Positions 1 through 8,535 of a stretch of DNA of 64,000 nucleotides are shown here, in pieces. A model generated the notes under the pieces. It searched no databases. It was given only the letters and a program-made list of their open reading frames with translations, and was not told the origin of the DNA. Position numbers and translations under genes: made by a program. This stretch comes from an uncultured Oscillospiraceae bacterium (GTDB taxonomy: Bacteria; Bacillota; Clostridia; Oscillospirales; Oscillospiraceae), in the NCBI GenBank assembly GCA_934670025.1, contig CAKUOS010000003.1:11076-75075 (forward strand). Direction: 5' to 3'. The first letter of the stretch is position 1; every line of letters starts with the position of its first letter.

Positions 1-1792
1 TCCGTCCCTTCATGAGCGCGTCCATGCCGCGCTGCACGAGCAGCTCCGTGCGCGTGTCGATGGAGCTCGTCGCCTCGTCGAGGATCATGACCGGCGGATC
101 GGCAACAGCCGCGCGCGCGATGGAGATGAGCTGCCGCTGGCCCTGCGAGAGATTCGCGCCGTTGCCGGTCAGCAGCGTGTTGTAGCCCTCGGGCAGGCGC
201 GTGATGAAATCGTGTGCGTTGGCCAGTTTTGCGGCCGCGATGCATTCCTCGTCCGTCGCGTCGAGCTTGCCATAGCGGATGTTTTCCATCACCGTGCCGG
301 TAAACAGGTTCACATCCTGCAAAACGATGCCGAGCGAATGGCGCAGATCGGCCTTTTTGATGCGGTTGATGTTCACGCCGTCATAGCGGATCTTGCCGTC
401 GGCAATGTCGTAGAAGCGGTTGATGAGGTTCGTGATGGTCGTCTTGCCCGCGCCGGTCGCGCCGACGAAGGCCAGCTTCTGGCCGGGCTTGGCATAGAGT
501 GAAATGTCGTGCAGAACGGGCTTTTCGGGGTCGTAGGCGAAATCGACGTCGAAGAACCGCACGTCGCCGCACAGCTTCACGAGCCGGCTCGAACCGTCTT
601 CCTGCGGGCATTTCCAGGCCCACGTGCCGGTGCGCGACGCGCTTTCCGTCAGCGTGCCGTCGGCGGCTTCGCAGGCGTTGACGAGCGTCACACCGCCGCC
701 ATCCTCCTCGGGCTGCTGGTCGATCAGCTCAAAAATGCGGCTGGCGCCGGCCGCCGCCATGACGACGGCGTTGATCTGCTGCGAGACCTGCGAAACGTTG
801 CCGGTGAACTGCTTCGTCATGCCGAGGAACGACGCGACGACCGCGATCTTCAAAGGCGCGATCAGATTGCCCGTCTCAAACAGGTTTTGCAGCGAAAGAT
901 TCGGCACGCTGCCGCCCGAGCAGATGAGAAGACCGCCGACAAACGCCGTCAGCACGTAGAGAATGTTGCCGATGTTGCCCATGATGGGCATGAAGATGTT
1001 CGCGTAGCGCTGCGCCTGATTGGCGTCGCGGAAGAGCGCCTCGTTGATCGCGTCGAAATCGCGCTCGGACGCTTCCTCGTGGCAGAAGACCTTGATGACC
1101 TTCTGGCCGTTCATCATCTCCTCGATGAAGCCCTCGACCTTGCCGAGCGAACGCTGCTGGCTGAGGAAGAACTTCGCCGACCGGCCGCCGACGCTTTTGG
1201 TCGCCCGCGTCATGAAGAAAATGCCGAGGAAGACGATGAGCATCAGCGGCACCGAGAAATACAGCATAAACAGCAGCAGCCCCAGGACCGTCAGACCCGA
1301 CGCCACGAGCTGCGGCAGACTCTGCGAGACGACCTGACGCAGCGTGTCGATGTCGTTCGTGTAATAGCTCATGATGTCGCCGCGGCTGTTGCGGTCAAAA
1401 TAGCGGATGGGGAGCTTCTGCATCCCGGAGAACATCCGGGTGCGCATCTTGTGCAGAAAGCCCTGCGTCACGTGCGCCATGAGCTGCGTCTGCGTCAAGG
1501 AGCAGCAAAGGCCGAGGCCGTACAGGCACACCATCGTGACGAGCGCGCGGATGATCTTCGGATAGACTGCGCTCCACCCGGCGGAAAGGCCCTCTTCAAT
1601 ATACGTGGTGATGGTTTCGATATACAAAGCCGGCACGATGCCGACCAGCGCGCTGACGACGATGCACACGAGCGCCACGGTCAGCATGACGGGGTAGTCG
1701 CGCAGCAGCAGCCTTATGAGCCGCCCCAGCGGCTTGAGATCGGCCTTCGCGCCGATCATCGGCGCGCGCGGCGGTCTGCCGTGATCAGCCAT
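1..1792 (-). CDS. ABC exporter half-transporter, canonical ATPase half (partial)
   Basis: Type IV (MDR-like) ABC half-transporter: an N-terminal six-helix membrane domain followed by an ATPase. About 597 residues lie in the window and the C-terminus runs off the left edge. Visible motifs are Walker A GATGAGKTT, signature NLSQGQRQL and Walker B VMILDEATSSID, with the catalytic glutamate present. The ATG at 1792 lies inside the end of the upstream ABC gene (8-bp overlap), so the two are translationally coupled. With its partner it should form a heterodimeric exporter in the membrane; this half supplies the hydrolysing Walker site but a modified signature (LSQGQ instead of LSGGQ). The substrate cannot be read from sequence; drugs or lipids are typical for this family. 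Confidence 0.93.
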   Translation of the reverse strand, partial: MADHGRPPRAPMIGAKADLKPLGRLIRLLLRDYPVMLTVALVCIVVSALVGIVPALYIETITTYIEEGLSAGWSAVYPKIIRALVTMVCLYGLGLCCSLTQTQLMAHVTQGFLHKMRTRMFSGMQKLPIRYFDRNSRGDIMSYYTNDIDTLRQVVSQSLPQLVASGLTVLGLLLFMLYFSVPLMLIVFLGIFFMTRATKSVGGRSAKFFLSQQRSLGKVEGFIEEMMNGQKVIKVFCHEEASERDFDAINEALFRDANQAQRYANIFMPIMGNIGNILYVLTAFVGGLLICSGGSVPNLSLQNLFETGNLIAPLKIAVVASFLGMTKQFTGNVSQVSQQINAVVMAAAGASRIFELIDQQPEEDGGGVTLVNACEAADGTLTESASRTGTWAWKCPQEDGSSRLVKLCGDVRFFDVDFAYDPEKPVLHDISLYAKPGQKLAFVGATGAGKTTITNLINRFYDIADGKIRYDGVNINRIKKADLRHSLGIVLQDVNLFTGTVMENIRYGKLDATDEECIAAAKLANAHDFITRLPEGYNTLLTGNGANLSQGQRQLISIARAAVADPPVMILDEATSSIDTRTELLVQRGMDALMKGR

Positions 1793-3530
1793 TGTCGTCA
1801 CCTCCTGCCCGGTTCTGCGATTCATAGACCTCGCGGTAGATATCGCTCGTTTGCAGCAGCGTCTCATGCGTGCCCATCGCGTCGATGCGGCCGTTTTCCA
1901 GCACGAGGATCAGATCCGCGTCCTGGATCGACGAGATGCGCTGCGCGATGATGAATTTTGTCGTGTCGGGGATCTCCGAGCGGAAGGCCGCGCGGATTTT
2001 CGCGTCGGTCTTCGTGTCGACGGCGGAGGTCGAGTCGTCGAGGATGAGGATCTTCGGCTTTTTCAGCAGCGCCCGCGCGATGCAAAGCCGCTGCTTCTGC
2101 CCACCGGAGACGTTCGTGCCGCCCTGCTCGATGTAGGTGTCGTATTTGTCGGGCATCTGCTGGATGAATTCATCCGCGCAGGCCAGCTCGCAGGCGTGCC
2201 GCAGCTCGTCGTCCGTGGCGTTCGCGTCGCCCCAGCGCAGATTTTCCCTGATCGTGCCCGAGAAGAGCACGTTTTTCTGCAAAACGACCGCGACCTGATT
2301 GCGCAGCGCCTCCAGATCGTACTGCCGCACGTCGATGCCGCCGACCTTTACGCTGCCGCCGGTCACGTCGTACAGCCGGCAGATGAGCTGCACGAGGCTC
2401 GTCTTCGACGAGCCGGTGCCGCCGATGATGCCGACGGTCTGCCCGGATCTTACCGTGAAGCTCACGTCCGAGAGCGCGTCGCGCTTTGCGCTGGCGGCGT
2501 ATTTGAAGTGAACATGGTCGAATTCGACCGAACCGTCCGGGACCTCATGCACCGGATGTTCGGGGTTTTGCAGGCTGCTCGTCTCGTCCAGCACCTCGCA
2601 GATACGCTTGCCGGATTCCTGCGCCATCGTGAGCATGACAAAGATCATCGACAGCATCATGAGGCTCATGAGGATCTGCATCGAGTACGTGATCATGCTC
2701 GTGAGGCTCCCGACATTCAGATACGTGCCGCCCGACGTGACGATCAGCTTCGCCGCGAAGAACGAGATAAGGATCATCGACGAGTACACGCACAGCTGCA
2801 TGACGGGGTTGTTGAACGCGAGGATCTTTTCGGCCTTGAGGAAGTCCCGGCGCACGGAGTCGGACGCGGCGGTGAACTTCTGCGTCTCATAGTCCTCGCG
2901 CACGAAGCTCTTGACCACGCGCATGGCCTGCACGTTCTCCTGCACGGAGTTGTTGAGCGTGTCGTATTTTTTGAAGACCGCGCGGAACAGCGGCAGCGCG
3001 GCGCGGATCATCAGAAACAGCGCGAAGGCAAGCACCGGGATCGTGCCCGCGAAGATGAACGCCAGCTGCTTGCCGACGCGGATGGACATGAAGACCGCGA
3101 ACACGAGCATCATCGGCGCGCGCACGGCGATGCGGATGCACATCATAAAGGCGTTCTGGATGTTCGTGACGTCGGTGGTCAGGCGCGTGACGAGCGACGA
3201 CGTGGAAAAGCGGTCGATGTTCGCAAACGAGAAGCTCTGCACCCTGTAATAAAGATCATGCCGCAGGTTTTTGGCAAAGCCCGCCGCGGCCTCCGCCGCG
3301 AACCAGCCCGAGGCCGCGCCGCACAGCAGCGACAGCATGGCGATCACGAGCAGCTTCACGCCGTACTGCACGATGGTGTCCATCCCGCACCCGGCCTGAA
3401 TGGAATTGATGAGCCCGGCCGTGAGCAGCGGGATGGTGCATTCGCACACGACCTCGCCGACCATGCACACCGGCGTGAGGATCGTGGGCTTTTTGTATTC
3501 CCGGATGCACCCGGAAAGCGTGTGGATCAT
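1785..3530 (-). CDS. ABC exporter half-transporter, degenerate ATPase half
   Basis: Complete 581-residue ABC half-transporter (membrane domain, then ATPase). Walker A reads GGTGSSKT, with Ser where Gly normally precedes the Lys. Walker B reads ILILDDSTSAVD, with Asp in place of the catalytic Glu. The signature NVSGGQKQRL is canonical. This is the pattern of the degenerate half of heterodimeric exporters such as BmrC/BmrD or TM287/288, and its weak Walker site would pair with the modified signature of the next gene. The start is the ATG at 3530, which overlaps the MarR stop codon (ATGA). An upstream in-frame codon at 3680 was rejected because it lies inside the MarR gene. Confidence 0.94.
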   Translation of the reverse strand: MIHTLSGCIREYKKPTILTPVCMVGEVVCECTIPLLTAGLINSIQAGCGMDTIVQYGVKLLVIAMLSLLCGAASGWFAAEAAAGFAKNLRHDLYYRVQSFSFANIDRFSTSSLVTRLTTDVTNIQNAFMMCIRIAVRAPMMLVFAVFMSIRVGKQLAFIFAGTIPVLAFALFLMIRAALPLFRAVFKKYDTLNNSVQENVQAMRVVKSFVREDYETQKFTAASDSVRRDFLKAEKILAFNNPVMQLCVYSSMILISFFAAKLIVTSGGTYLNVGSLTSMITYSMQILMSLMMLSMIFVMLTMAQESGKRICEVLDETSSLQNPEHPVHEVPDGSVEFDHVHFKYAASAKRDALSDVSFTVRSGQTVGIIGGTGSSKTSLVQLICRLYDVTGGSVKVGGIDVRQYDLEALRNQVAVVLQKNVLFSGTIRENLRWGDANATDDELRHACELACADEFIQQMPDKYDTYIEQGGTNVSGGQKQRLCIARALLKKPKILILDDSTSAVDTKTDAKIRAAFRSEIPDTTKFIIAQRISSIQDADLILVLENGRIDAMGTHETLLQTSDIYREVYESQNRAGGDDNG

Positions 3531-3985
3531 TGCGTCTGCGCCTCCTGTTCGTATAGATTTCTGAGATTTTCCCCGGCCAGATCGAGAAGCCTTCGCAGCG
3601 TCTGCCGCTCGTCCTCGTTCATACCGGCGCACATCGCGGCCTCCAGCCGCTCGAATGCCTGGCCGACGGCCGCGTCGCACTGCCGCGCGCGCGCCGTCAG
3701 CCGGATGCGCTTGCAGCGCCGGTCGGTGCGGTCCGGCTCGATGACGACGAAATCCTTCGCCTCCAGCCGCTGCAACACGCCCGAGACGGTCGGGTGCGTC
3801 AGATGGAAGCGCTTTTCGATGTCCTTGGGGTAAAATGCGTCGTTTTCGTGCAGCACGAGGTGGTGCAGGATGAACGACTGCGTGGATGTGAGATCAAGCG
3901 CGGCAAACTGCTGATCCATATACTGCGTGATGCGGTTGTTGAGGTATCGGACGCGCGGCCCGAGGTTCTGTGCGCAGTCCTGCAT
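3527..3985 (-). CDS. MarR-family transcriptional regulator
   Basis: 152-residue winged-helix repressor of the MarR family; the central region (HLTHPTVSGVLQRLEAKDF) is the recognition helix and start of the wing, followed by a basic stretch (RTDRRCKRIRLT). It is the first gene of a three-gene operon with two ABC exporter halves, overlapping the next gene by ATGA. The start at 3985 was chosen because AGGAGG lies six bases upstream; the longer reading from 4015 would begin within the operator. Two identical operator-like sites sit between promoter and gene, so autorepression relieved by an exporter substrate is the likely logic (inference from family and position). Confidence 0.92.
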   Translation of the reverse strand: MQDCAQNLGPRVRYLNNRITQYMDQQFAALDLTSTQSFILHHLVLHENDAFYPKDIEKRFHLTHPTVSGVLQRLEAKDFVVIEPDRTDRRCKRIRLTARARQCDAAVGQAFERLEAAMCAGMNEDERQTLRRLLDLAGENLRNLYEQEAQTQ

Positions 3986-4008
3986 AGGCAGCCTCCTGAA
4001 ATAAAAAT

Positions 4009-4040
4009 GTAGCACGCTACCGATTTAAGTAGCACGCTAC
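4009..4040 (-). promoter_or_regulatory. Tandem operator, two copies of GTAGCACGCTAC
   Basis: Two identical 12-mers (4009-4020 and 4029-4040) each form an inverted repeat GTAGC-N2-GCTAC. They are 20 bp apart centre to centre, about two helical turns, so two dimers could bind on one face. They lie just downstream of the -10 element of the MarR-ABC promoter. Confidence 0.8.
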
Positions 4041-4068
4041 ATTTTAACAGCTTTCCACAAAAATGCAA
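4041..4068 (-). promoter_or_regulatory. Promoter of the MarR-ABC operon
   Basis: On the minus strand a -35 TTGCAT (4063-4068) and a -10 TAAAAT (4041-4046) are separated by 16 bp. The tandem operator begins directly after the -10 box. Confidence 0.75.
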
Positions 4069-4117
4069 TTGACACATTGCACAAGAAAGAGTTGACATAA
4101 CTTCGAATTTCAGAAAG

Positions 4118-4356
4118 TCTCAATGCCTTCCCCTCCGGGGAAGGTGGCCCGAAGGGCCGGATGAGGGCAGGGGAGCAGTCACGAAATGCTGAAGCCTCCC
4201 GGGAAGCCGTAGGGGCCGATGCCCACATCGGCCCGACCTCTCCGCCTCGCTGCGCTCGGCACCTCCCCTTAAAAGGGGAGGCTTTGGACTGCGCAAATCC
4301 CTTGCCTCCCCTTGTGAAGGGGAGGTGGCACGGCGAAGCCGTGACGGAGAGGTCGA
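4118..4356. repeat. Mosaic repeat locus 1 (modules B-A-B)
   Basis: This roughly 350-bp gap holds no gene. It contains a B-type unit with CCTTCCCCTCC...GGATGAGGGCAGGGGAG (4120-4185), module A (4209-4235), a plus-oriented B unit (4236-4290) and an inverted B unit (4303-4353). The 4155-4195 segment with CAGTCACGAAATGCTGAA recurs at 30575-30615. Arms such as CCTCCCCTT/AAGGGGAGG form strong hairpins. Confidence 0.85.
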
Positions 4357-4393
4357 CAGCCGCTGCATTTTTCAACATCTTGTGTTTTTCCGC

Positions 4394-4422
4394 TTGCTTT
4401 ATGCCGGGATATCTGGTATAAT
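4394..4422 (+). promoter_or_regulatory. Promoter of the SLH surface-protein gene
   Basis: TTGCTT (4394-4399), a 17-bp spacer and TATAAT (4417-4422). The leader that follows holds the palindrome GGGCCATGGCCC (4449-4460) and a GGTCTGT/ACAGACC hairpin (about 4463-4482). Confidence 0.8.
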
Positions 4423-4504
4423 GGCATACAAACCAAATAAACCACAGTGGGCCATGGCCCACTGGTCTGTCTGTGACAGACCATGACCGATTGAAAGGGA
4501 ACAA

Positions 4505-6118
4505 ATGATGAAAAAACGATTGCTGTCGCTGTTTTTGGCCCTCTGCCTCTGTGCGGCGCTGCTGCCCGCAGCCGTCCTCGCGGAGGATGTCGTGATCGAT
4601 CTGAATCAGAAAAAGCTCGACGGGCTTTTAGGGGAAGCGCATCTGGTAAGTTCGGAAAATAATTCCTATTCTTATGAGAAACCGCTTCCCGCAGGCAACT
4701 ACCGTCTGACGGAAACTATTAAAACTAAAGCCTCCATCGTGATCGAAGGCAATGTCACGCTTGATCTGAACGGTAAACAGCTTATATTAGACGATACGAA
4801 CGCACTGTGCGGTGCGATCCGTGTAATAGGCAAGAATGCCAGTCTGACGCTGACGGACAGCAGCAAAGAACAATCCGGTGCGATTGCATCGTTTAGGACG
4901 GGTGATCACAACCCGCTGGGCGGCGGCGTCTATGTGGACGGCGGCTCGTTCATCATGAACGGCGGCACGATTGATGGATGCTCGGGACAACACGGCGGCG
5001 GCGGTGTGTACCTGACAGGTGGCGCATCATTTACCATGAACGACGGGGTAATTAGAGGCTGCAAAGCATCAGAAAGAGCATCTGGCGGCGGCGTGTATGT
5101 CGGTGCAGACTGTACCTTTGTGATGGAAGACGGCGTGATCGATTTATGTGAGTCCTTATTAGGATCCGGCGGCGGCGTCTATGTGACGGGTACCTTCCGT
5201 ATGAACGGCGGTGAAATTCGCGGTTGTGTGACAGAAGGCGACCCCATATATATTGGCGACGGAGGCGGTGTCTATGTCGCTCGCGGCAGTACGTTTGAGA
5301 TGTCTGGCGGATCCATTGAGAATTGTCGTACAGGCTACTCAGGCAGTGGCGGCGGAGTCTACGTCGGCGGCACGTTTACCATGACCGGCGGCACGATCAA
5401 AAACAATCAAGTGAACAAGAATTGGGACGGCGAAGGCGCTGGTGTTTATGTTGCAGACGACGCGGACGCGACGCTCATCACGGCCAACATCACCGGCAAT
5501 ACGAAAACGGACGGCACATCGGACGATATCACCGCGCCCGGCGGATATACGGAATACGAACCGCCCGTCGAACCGGAAGACCCCGATTACCCCCTCATCT
5601 GCATCCTGCCTCTTGCAAAGAATCAGCCGTTCGCGGACGTAAAATCTACCGACTGGTTCTATTCTGACGTAGCATACGTCTATGAAACCGGCCTCATGAC
5701 CGGCACATCCGACACGGCGTTCAGCCCCGACGCGCCCGTCACGCGCGGCATGGTGCTGACGATCCTTGCCCGGCAGGACGGCATCCGCACCGAGCGCTAT
5801 GAGCCGTGGTACGCCGCGGGCTGCGAATGGGCCGTGCTGCACGGCGTGTCCGACGGCACGAACCCCGAGGCCCCCGTCACGCGCGAACAGCTCGCCGCGA
5901 TGCTCTACCGCTTCGCAAAGCTCAAGGGCTATGACCTGACGGGCGGCACGCTCGATGCGTTCGCCGACGGCGCTGCGGCCAGCGCCTACGCGCGCGAGGC
6001 GCTCGGCTGGGCGGCTGCGCAGACCATCCTGACCGGCGCGAATGGCCGGCTCGACCCGCAGGGCGCGGCCACAAGAGCCCAGCTCGCGGCCATCCTCCAC
6101 CGCTTCCTCACAAAGTAA
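4505..6118 (+). CDS. Secreted SLH-domain surface protein with beta-helix repeats
   Basis: 537-residue secreted protein. An N-terminal signal peptide (lysines, then a leucine/alanine-rich core ending near AVLA) precedes a glycine-rich region (about residues 70-345) with at least five GGGVYV units interleaved with motifs such as FTMTGGTIKNN, typical of a right-handed parallel beta-helix. The C-terminal ~170 residues carry three S-layer-homology-like repeats (FADVKSTDWFYSDVAYVYE, WYAAGCEWAVLHGVSDG, AREALGWAAAQTILTG), which anchor proteins to cell-wall polymers. The beta-helix part is visibly more AT-rich than its neighbours and the SLH part GC-rich, suggesting a domain of different origin. The ligand or role of the helix is unknown; adhesion or glycan binding are possibilities only. 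Confidence 0.9.
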   Translation: MMKKRLLSLFLALCLCAALLPAAVLAEDVVIDLNQKKLDGLLGEAHLVSSENNSYSYEKPLPAGNYRLTETIKTKASIVIEGNVTLDLNGKQLILDDTNALCGAIRVIGKNASLTLTDSSKEQSGAIASFRTGDHNPLGGGVYVDGGSFIMNGGTIDGCSGQHGGGGVYLTGGASFTMNDGVIRGCKASERASGGGVYVGADCTFVMEDGVIDLCESLLGSGGGVYVTGTFRMNGGEIRGCVTEGDPIYIGDGGGVYVARGSTFEMSGGSIENCRTGYSGSGGGVYVGGTFTMTGGTIKNNQVNKNWDGEGAGVYVADDADATLITANITGNTKTDGTSDDITAPGGYTEYEPPVEPEDPDYPLICILPLAKNQPFADVKSTDWFYSDVAYVYETGLMTGTSDTAFSPDAPVTRGMVLTILARQDGIRTERYEPWYAAGCEWAVLHGVSDGTNPEAPVTREQLAAMLYRFAKLKGYDLTGGTLDAFADGAAASAYAREALGWAAAQTILTGANGRLDPQGAATRAQLAAILHRFLTK

Positions 6119-6123
6119 AACGC

Positions 6124-6149
6124 AGCCCCCGGACGTCCGTCCGGGGGCT
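6124..6149. terminator. Bidirectional terminator between convergent genes
   Basis: Perfect hairpin AGCCCCCGGAC / GTCCGGGGGCT with a 4-nt loop, placed between two convergent genes. A short T-rich stretch follows on each side. Confidence 0.75.
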
Positions 6150-6153
6150 GTCA

Positions 6154-7233
6154 TTATACATCCAGAATGCTTTCAAGATACTGCCACGTGAGCGTTCCGC
6201 GGCGGAAGAGCTTCAGAAGCAGCGCCAGATTGTCCGCCGAGTGCTCGACCTCCTTGCTGTACAGGCTCGCCGCGGCGCAGAACTCCTCCAGCGTTTCACA
6301 CCGGCCCGTCAGCTCGCGCAGGCACAGCAGATGGAATGCGCAGCTTTCCACGCGCGGCAGAAGCTGCCCGTCGTTCACGGCCTTCAGCGCGTAGCGGAAC
6401 AGGAAATAGACCAGCAGATTCTCATACTGCGCGGCAAATTCCGCGCGGAACGGATATGGCCGCGCGCCGTCCGTGACGGCTGCGTCCAGCATGGACTCAA
6501 ATTTCTTCGTCAGATGCTCCATGTTGTTGAGCACCATCCAGCACGGGAAAAACCGCCCCTGCCGTGCCCGGAGGCGCTGCAAGCGCACGAGACTGCGGTC
6601 CTGATACCGCCGCGCGGAAAACCGGTGGCAGAGGACCGGCACGAGCTCCGTGCGTTCCTCGTCCAGCAGCCGCTGCACGCGCCGCGCCAGCAGCAGAACG
6701 AGCGCCAGCCGGTCTGCAAACGGCCGTGTGCGGTCCTGCGCCAGCCGCATCATCGCTGCGCGCGCCGGTAAAAGCGCAAGATAGCGCGCCGCGTCCAGCT
6801 CGTTCGGCACGACGGGGCCGCCGTCGTCCGTCTCCACGAGGCGCAGCGGCGCTTCGTGCGTCAGCAGGAGCTTTGCCGCAGCCGGGCAGGAGAGCGAGAG
6901 CGTCAGCTCCGCCGTCTGGCCGTATTCCTCAATAAAACGCGGGTGCGTAGCGCACGTGCGGCAGAGCATTTCCGCGCTGTATTCCGCCTGTAACGGGCAC
7001 AGGCCGTCTTCGCGCAGCAGCACGCACCGGCCGTTTTCCTCACGCAGGCGCGTTTCGCCGTTTTCCGTGACCATCGCCGCGCGCGCAGCTTCGCCGAGCG
7101 CGCCGGGCAGCGCGTTGTAGCGCGCGATGGCGTCCGCGTCCAGGACGATCTGCCAGTCTTTGCAGCACGTGTCCGGACAGCTGCCCGCCAGACATTGAAA
7201 CTGGTTTACATAATCAAATTGCGTGTGTTTCAT
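6154..7233 (-). CDS. FliB-family protein (flagellin lysine-N-methylase-like)
   Basis: 359 residues. The N-terminus carries the cysteine cluster CLAGSCPDTCCKDW and a second set CPLQ...EMLCRTCATHP, the pattern of the FliB/YkgJ-type family expected to bind an Fe-S cluster or metal. In Salmonella FliB methylates lysines of flagellin. No flagellar gene occurs in this window and the gene stands alone, so either flagellar genes lie elsewhere or the substrate differs. The remainder is a mostly helical domain without a motif I can name. Start ATG at 7233. Family assignment is good; the methylase activity is inferred from the family. Confidence 0.75.
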   Translation of the reverse strand: MKHTQFDYVNQFQCLAGSCPDTCCKDWQIVLDADAIARYNALPGALGEAARAAMVTENGETRLREENGRCVLLREDGLCPLQAEYSAEMLCRTCATHPRFIEEYGQTAELTLSLSCPAAAKLLLTHEAPLRLVETDDGGPVVPNELDAARYLALLPARAAMMRLAQDRTRPFADRLALVLLLARRVQRLLDEERTELVPVLCHRFSARRYQDRSLVRLQRLRARQGRFFPCWMVLNNMEHLTKKFESMLDAAVTDGARPYPFRAEFAAQYENLLVYFLFRYALKAVNDGQLLPRVESCAFHLLCLRELTGRCETLEEFCAAASLYSKEVEHSADNLALLLKLFRRGTLTWQYLESILDV

Positions 7234-7288
7234 TCCGCAGCCCTCATTTCAGCTTCTGATGATACCACGCGCATTTGCCGCCGTCAAC

Positions 7289-7317
7289 TTGTCTTTCCGA
7301 CACAAATATGCTATACT
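7289..7317 (+). promoter_or_regulatory. Promoter of the PAP2 phosphatase gene
   Basis: TTGTCT (7289-7294), a 17-bp spacer and TATACT (7312-7317), 31 bp before the chosen start codon. Confidence 0.75.
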
Positions 7318-7347
7318 GTCAGAAAAATCCCAAGAAGAAGGTCTGAC

Positions 7348-8292
7348 ATGAAAAAACTCAAACGTACCTATTCGCGCTGCGCGCTCACGGCGGCGCTTAT
7401 GCTGCTGGCGCTGCTGATCGTGGGCTCGTTCCTCGATCTGCCGGTCTCGAAGCTCCTCTATCCGGGCCATGAGAGCTCGTTCGGCCAGTTTTTCGCGGCG
7501 TTCGGCGAGCTGCCCGCGTTCGCGCTGCTTTGCGGCAGCGGCGTGCTGGCCATCGCGCACCGCGGCAAGCTGCGCGAACAGCTGCGGCTCGTGTTCCTCG
7601 CGGGCGGCGTGTGCCTGATCCTCGGCAGCGTCTTTCTCTCGGTACACGAGGCGACCGACAACGTCGCGGCGCTGCCCATGCCCGTGGCGCTGCTCGTCAC
7701 GGTGTTCGTCGACGCGCTGACGGCCTTTGCGCTTCTGTATCTGACGCGCGAATGCCAGACGAAGACCGTCCTGCGCTTTATCTGCACGGTCGTGTTCGTG
7801 TGCGTGGGCATCATGCTGCTCATCAATATCATCAAGGTGCCCTGGGGCCGCGCGCGGATGCGCCTGATCGTCTCGACGGGCAATGAATCGTATTTCTCCG
7901 ACTGGTGGCAGGCCGGTACGGCGCTGAAAAGGAAGCTCGTGGCCGACGGCGTCTCGTCCGACGAATTCCGCTCGTTCCCGTCGGGCCATACGGCGTGCGC
8001 GGCGTGCGCGATGCTGATGCTCCTGCTGCCGACGCTCTACCGCCGCCTGCACGATAAGGAGAAGCTGTTTATGGCCATCGGCGCGGGATGGACGCTGCTC
8101 GTTGCGTTCTCGCGTCTGCGCATGGGCGCGCATTTCCTGTCGGACGTGGCAGTCTCGTCGCTGCTGACCATCGGCCTCGGGACGCTCGGTGTGTGGCTGT
8201 TCTATTTCAACAAGCCGTTTTTCGGCCGCATCTGGGCCATTGCCTCCGGAGAAGCGCCTGTGAAGAAGCGTTCAAAAACCGCAGAGGAATAA
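7348..8292 (+). CDS. PAP2-superfamily membrane phosphatase
   Basis: 314-residue multipass membrane protein. The PAP2 phosphatase motifs are a degenerate first motif around KVPWGRARMR, the second motif PSGHTA and the third RLRMGAHFLSDV. Members remove phosphate from lipid pyrophosphates or phosphatidate at the outer membrane face; the exact lipid here is unknown. The start at 7348 follows the promoter at 7289-7317; the longer frame from 7195 would begin upstream of the promoter. The gene is monocistronic, followed by strong hairpins. The C-terminus is basic (KKRSK). Confidence 0.85.
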   Translation: MKKLKRTYSRCALTAALMLLALLIVGSFLDLPVSKLLYPGHESSFGQFFAAFGELPAFALLCGSGVLAIAHRGKLREQLRLVFLAGGVCLILGSVFLSVHEATDNVAALPMPVALLVTVFVDALTAFALLYLTRECQTKTVLRFICTVVFVCVGIMLLINIIKVPWGRARMRLIVSTGNESYFSDWWQAGTALKRKLVADGVSSDEFRSFPSGHTACAACAMLMLLLPTLYRRLHDKEKLFMAIGAGWTLLVAFSRLRMGAHFLSDVAVSSLLTIGLGTLGVWLFYFNKPFFGRIWAIASGEAPVKKRSKTAEE

Positions 8293-8309
8293 CATAACAT
8301 AATATGAAA

Positions 8310-8333
8310 GCCCCCGGACGCAGGTCCGGGGGC
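8310..8333 (+). terminator. Hairpin GCCCCCGGAC...GTCCGGGGGC, first copy
   Basis: Ten-base-pair perfect stem with a 4-nt loop directly after the PAP2 gene. The same 24 bases recur exactly at 8498-8521, where a run of six T follows and makes a classical terminator. The interval between them is described in the findings. Confidence 0.7.
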
Positions 8334-8425
8334 AAAGACTATCAAAAACGACAAACGAGTTTTCCACGATAGAGCAGCGGGGGAAGAGTGAAGGGGGCAA
8401 AAAGCCCCCTTCGCGTTCAATCAAA

Positions 8426-8460
8426 CAGTTTTTTGAACTTTGCTGAAGTTCAAAAAACTG
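8426..8460. repeat. Perfect 15-bp hairpin between the two terminator copies
   Basis: CAGTTTTTTGAACTT and its exact complement AAGTTCAAAAAACTG are separated by TGCTG. A further hairpin GGGGGC/GCCCCC lies just upstream (about 8392-8409). No coding sequence is apparent between 8293 and 8535. Confidence 0.75.
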
Positions 8461-8497
8461 GGCGCAGTGGGGCGAAAAGACTTTTTCGACACGCTGA

Positions 8498-8521
8498 GCC
8501 CCCGGACGCAGGTCCGGGGGC
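8498..8521 (+). terminator. Hairpin GCCCCCGGAC...GTCCGGGGGC, second copy
   Basis: Exact duplicate of the 24-nt hairpin at 8310-8333, here followed by AAATTTTTTAT. It lies 15 bp beyond the 3-prime end of the convergent NhaC-family gene. Confidence 0.75.
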
Positions 8522-8535
8522 AAATTTTTTATCGT

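Noticed and set aside
1851-3833. 660-codon plus-strand open frame opposite the ABC exporter genes
   Set aside because: Shadow of a recognised gene; low-complexity Arg/Asp/His composition and no motif.
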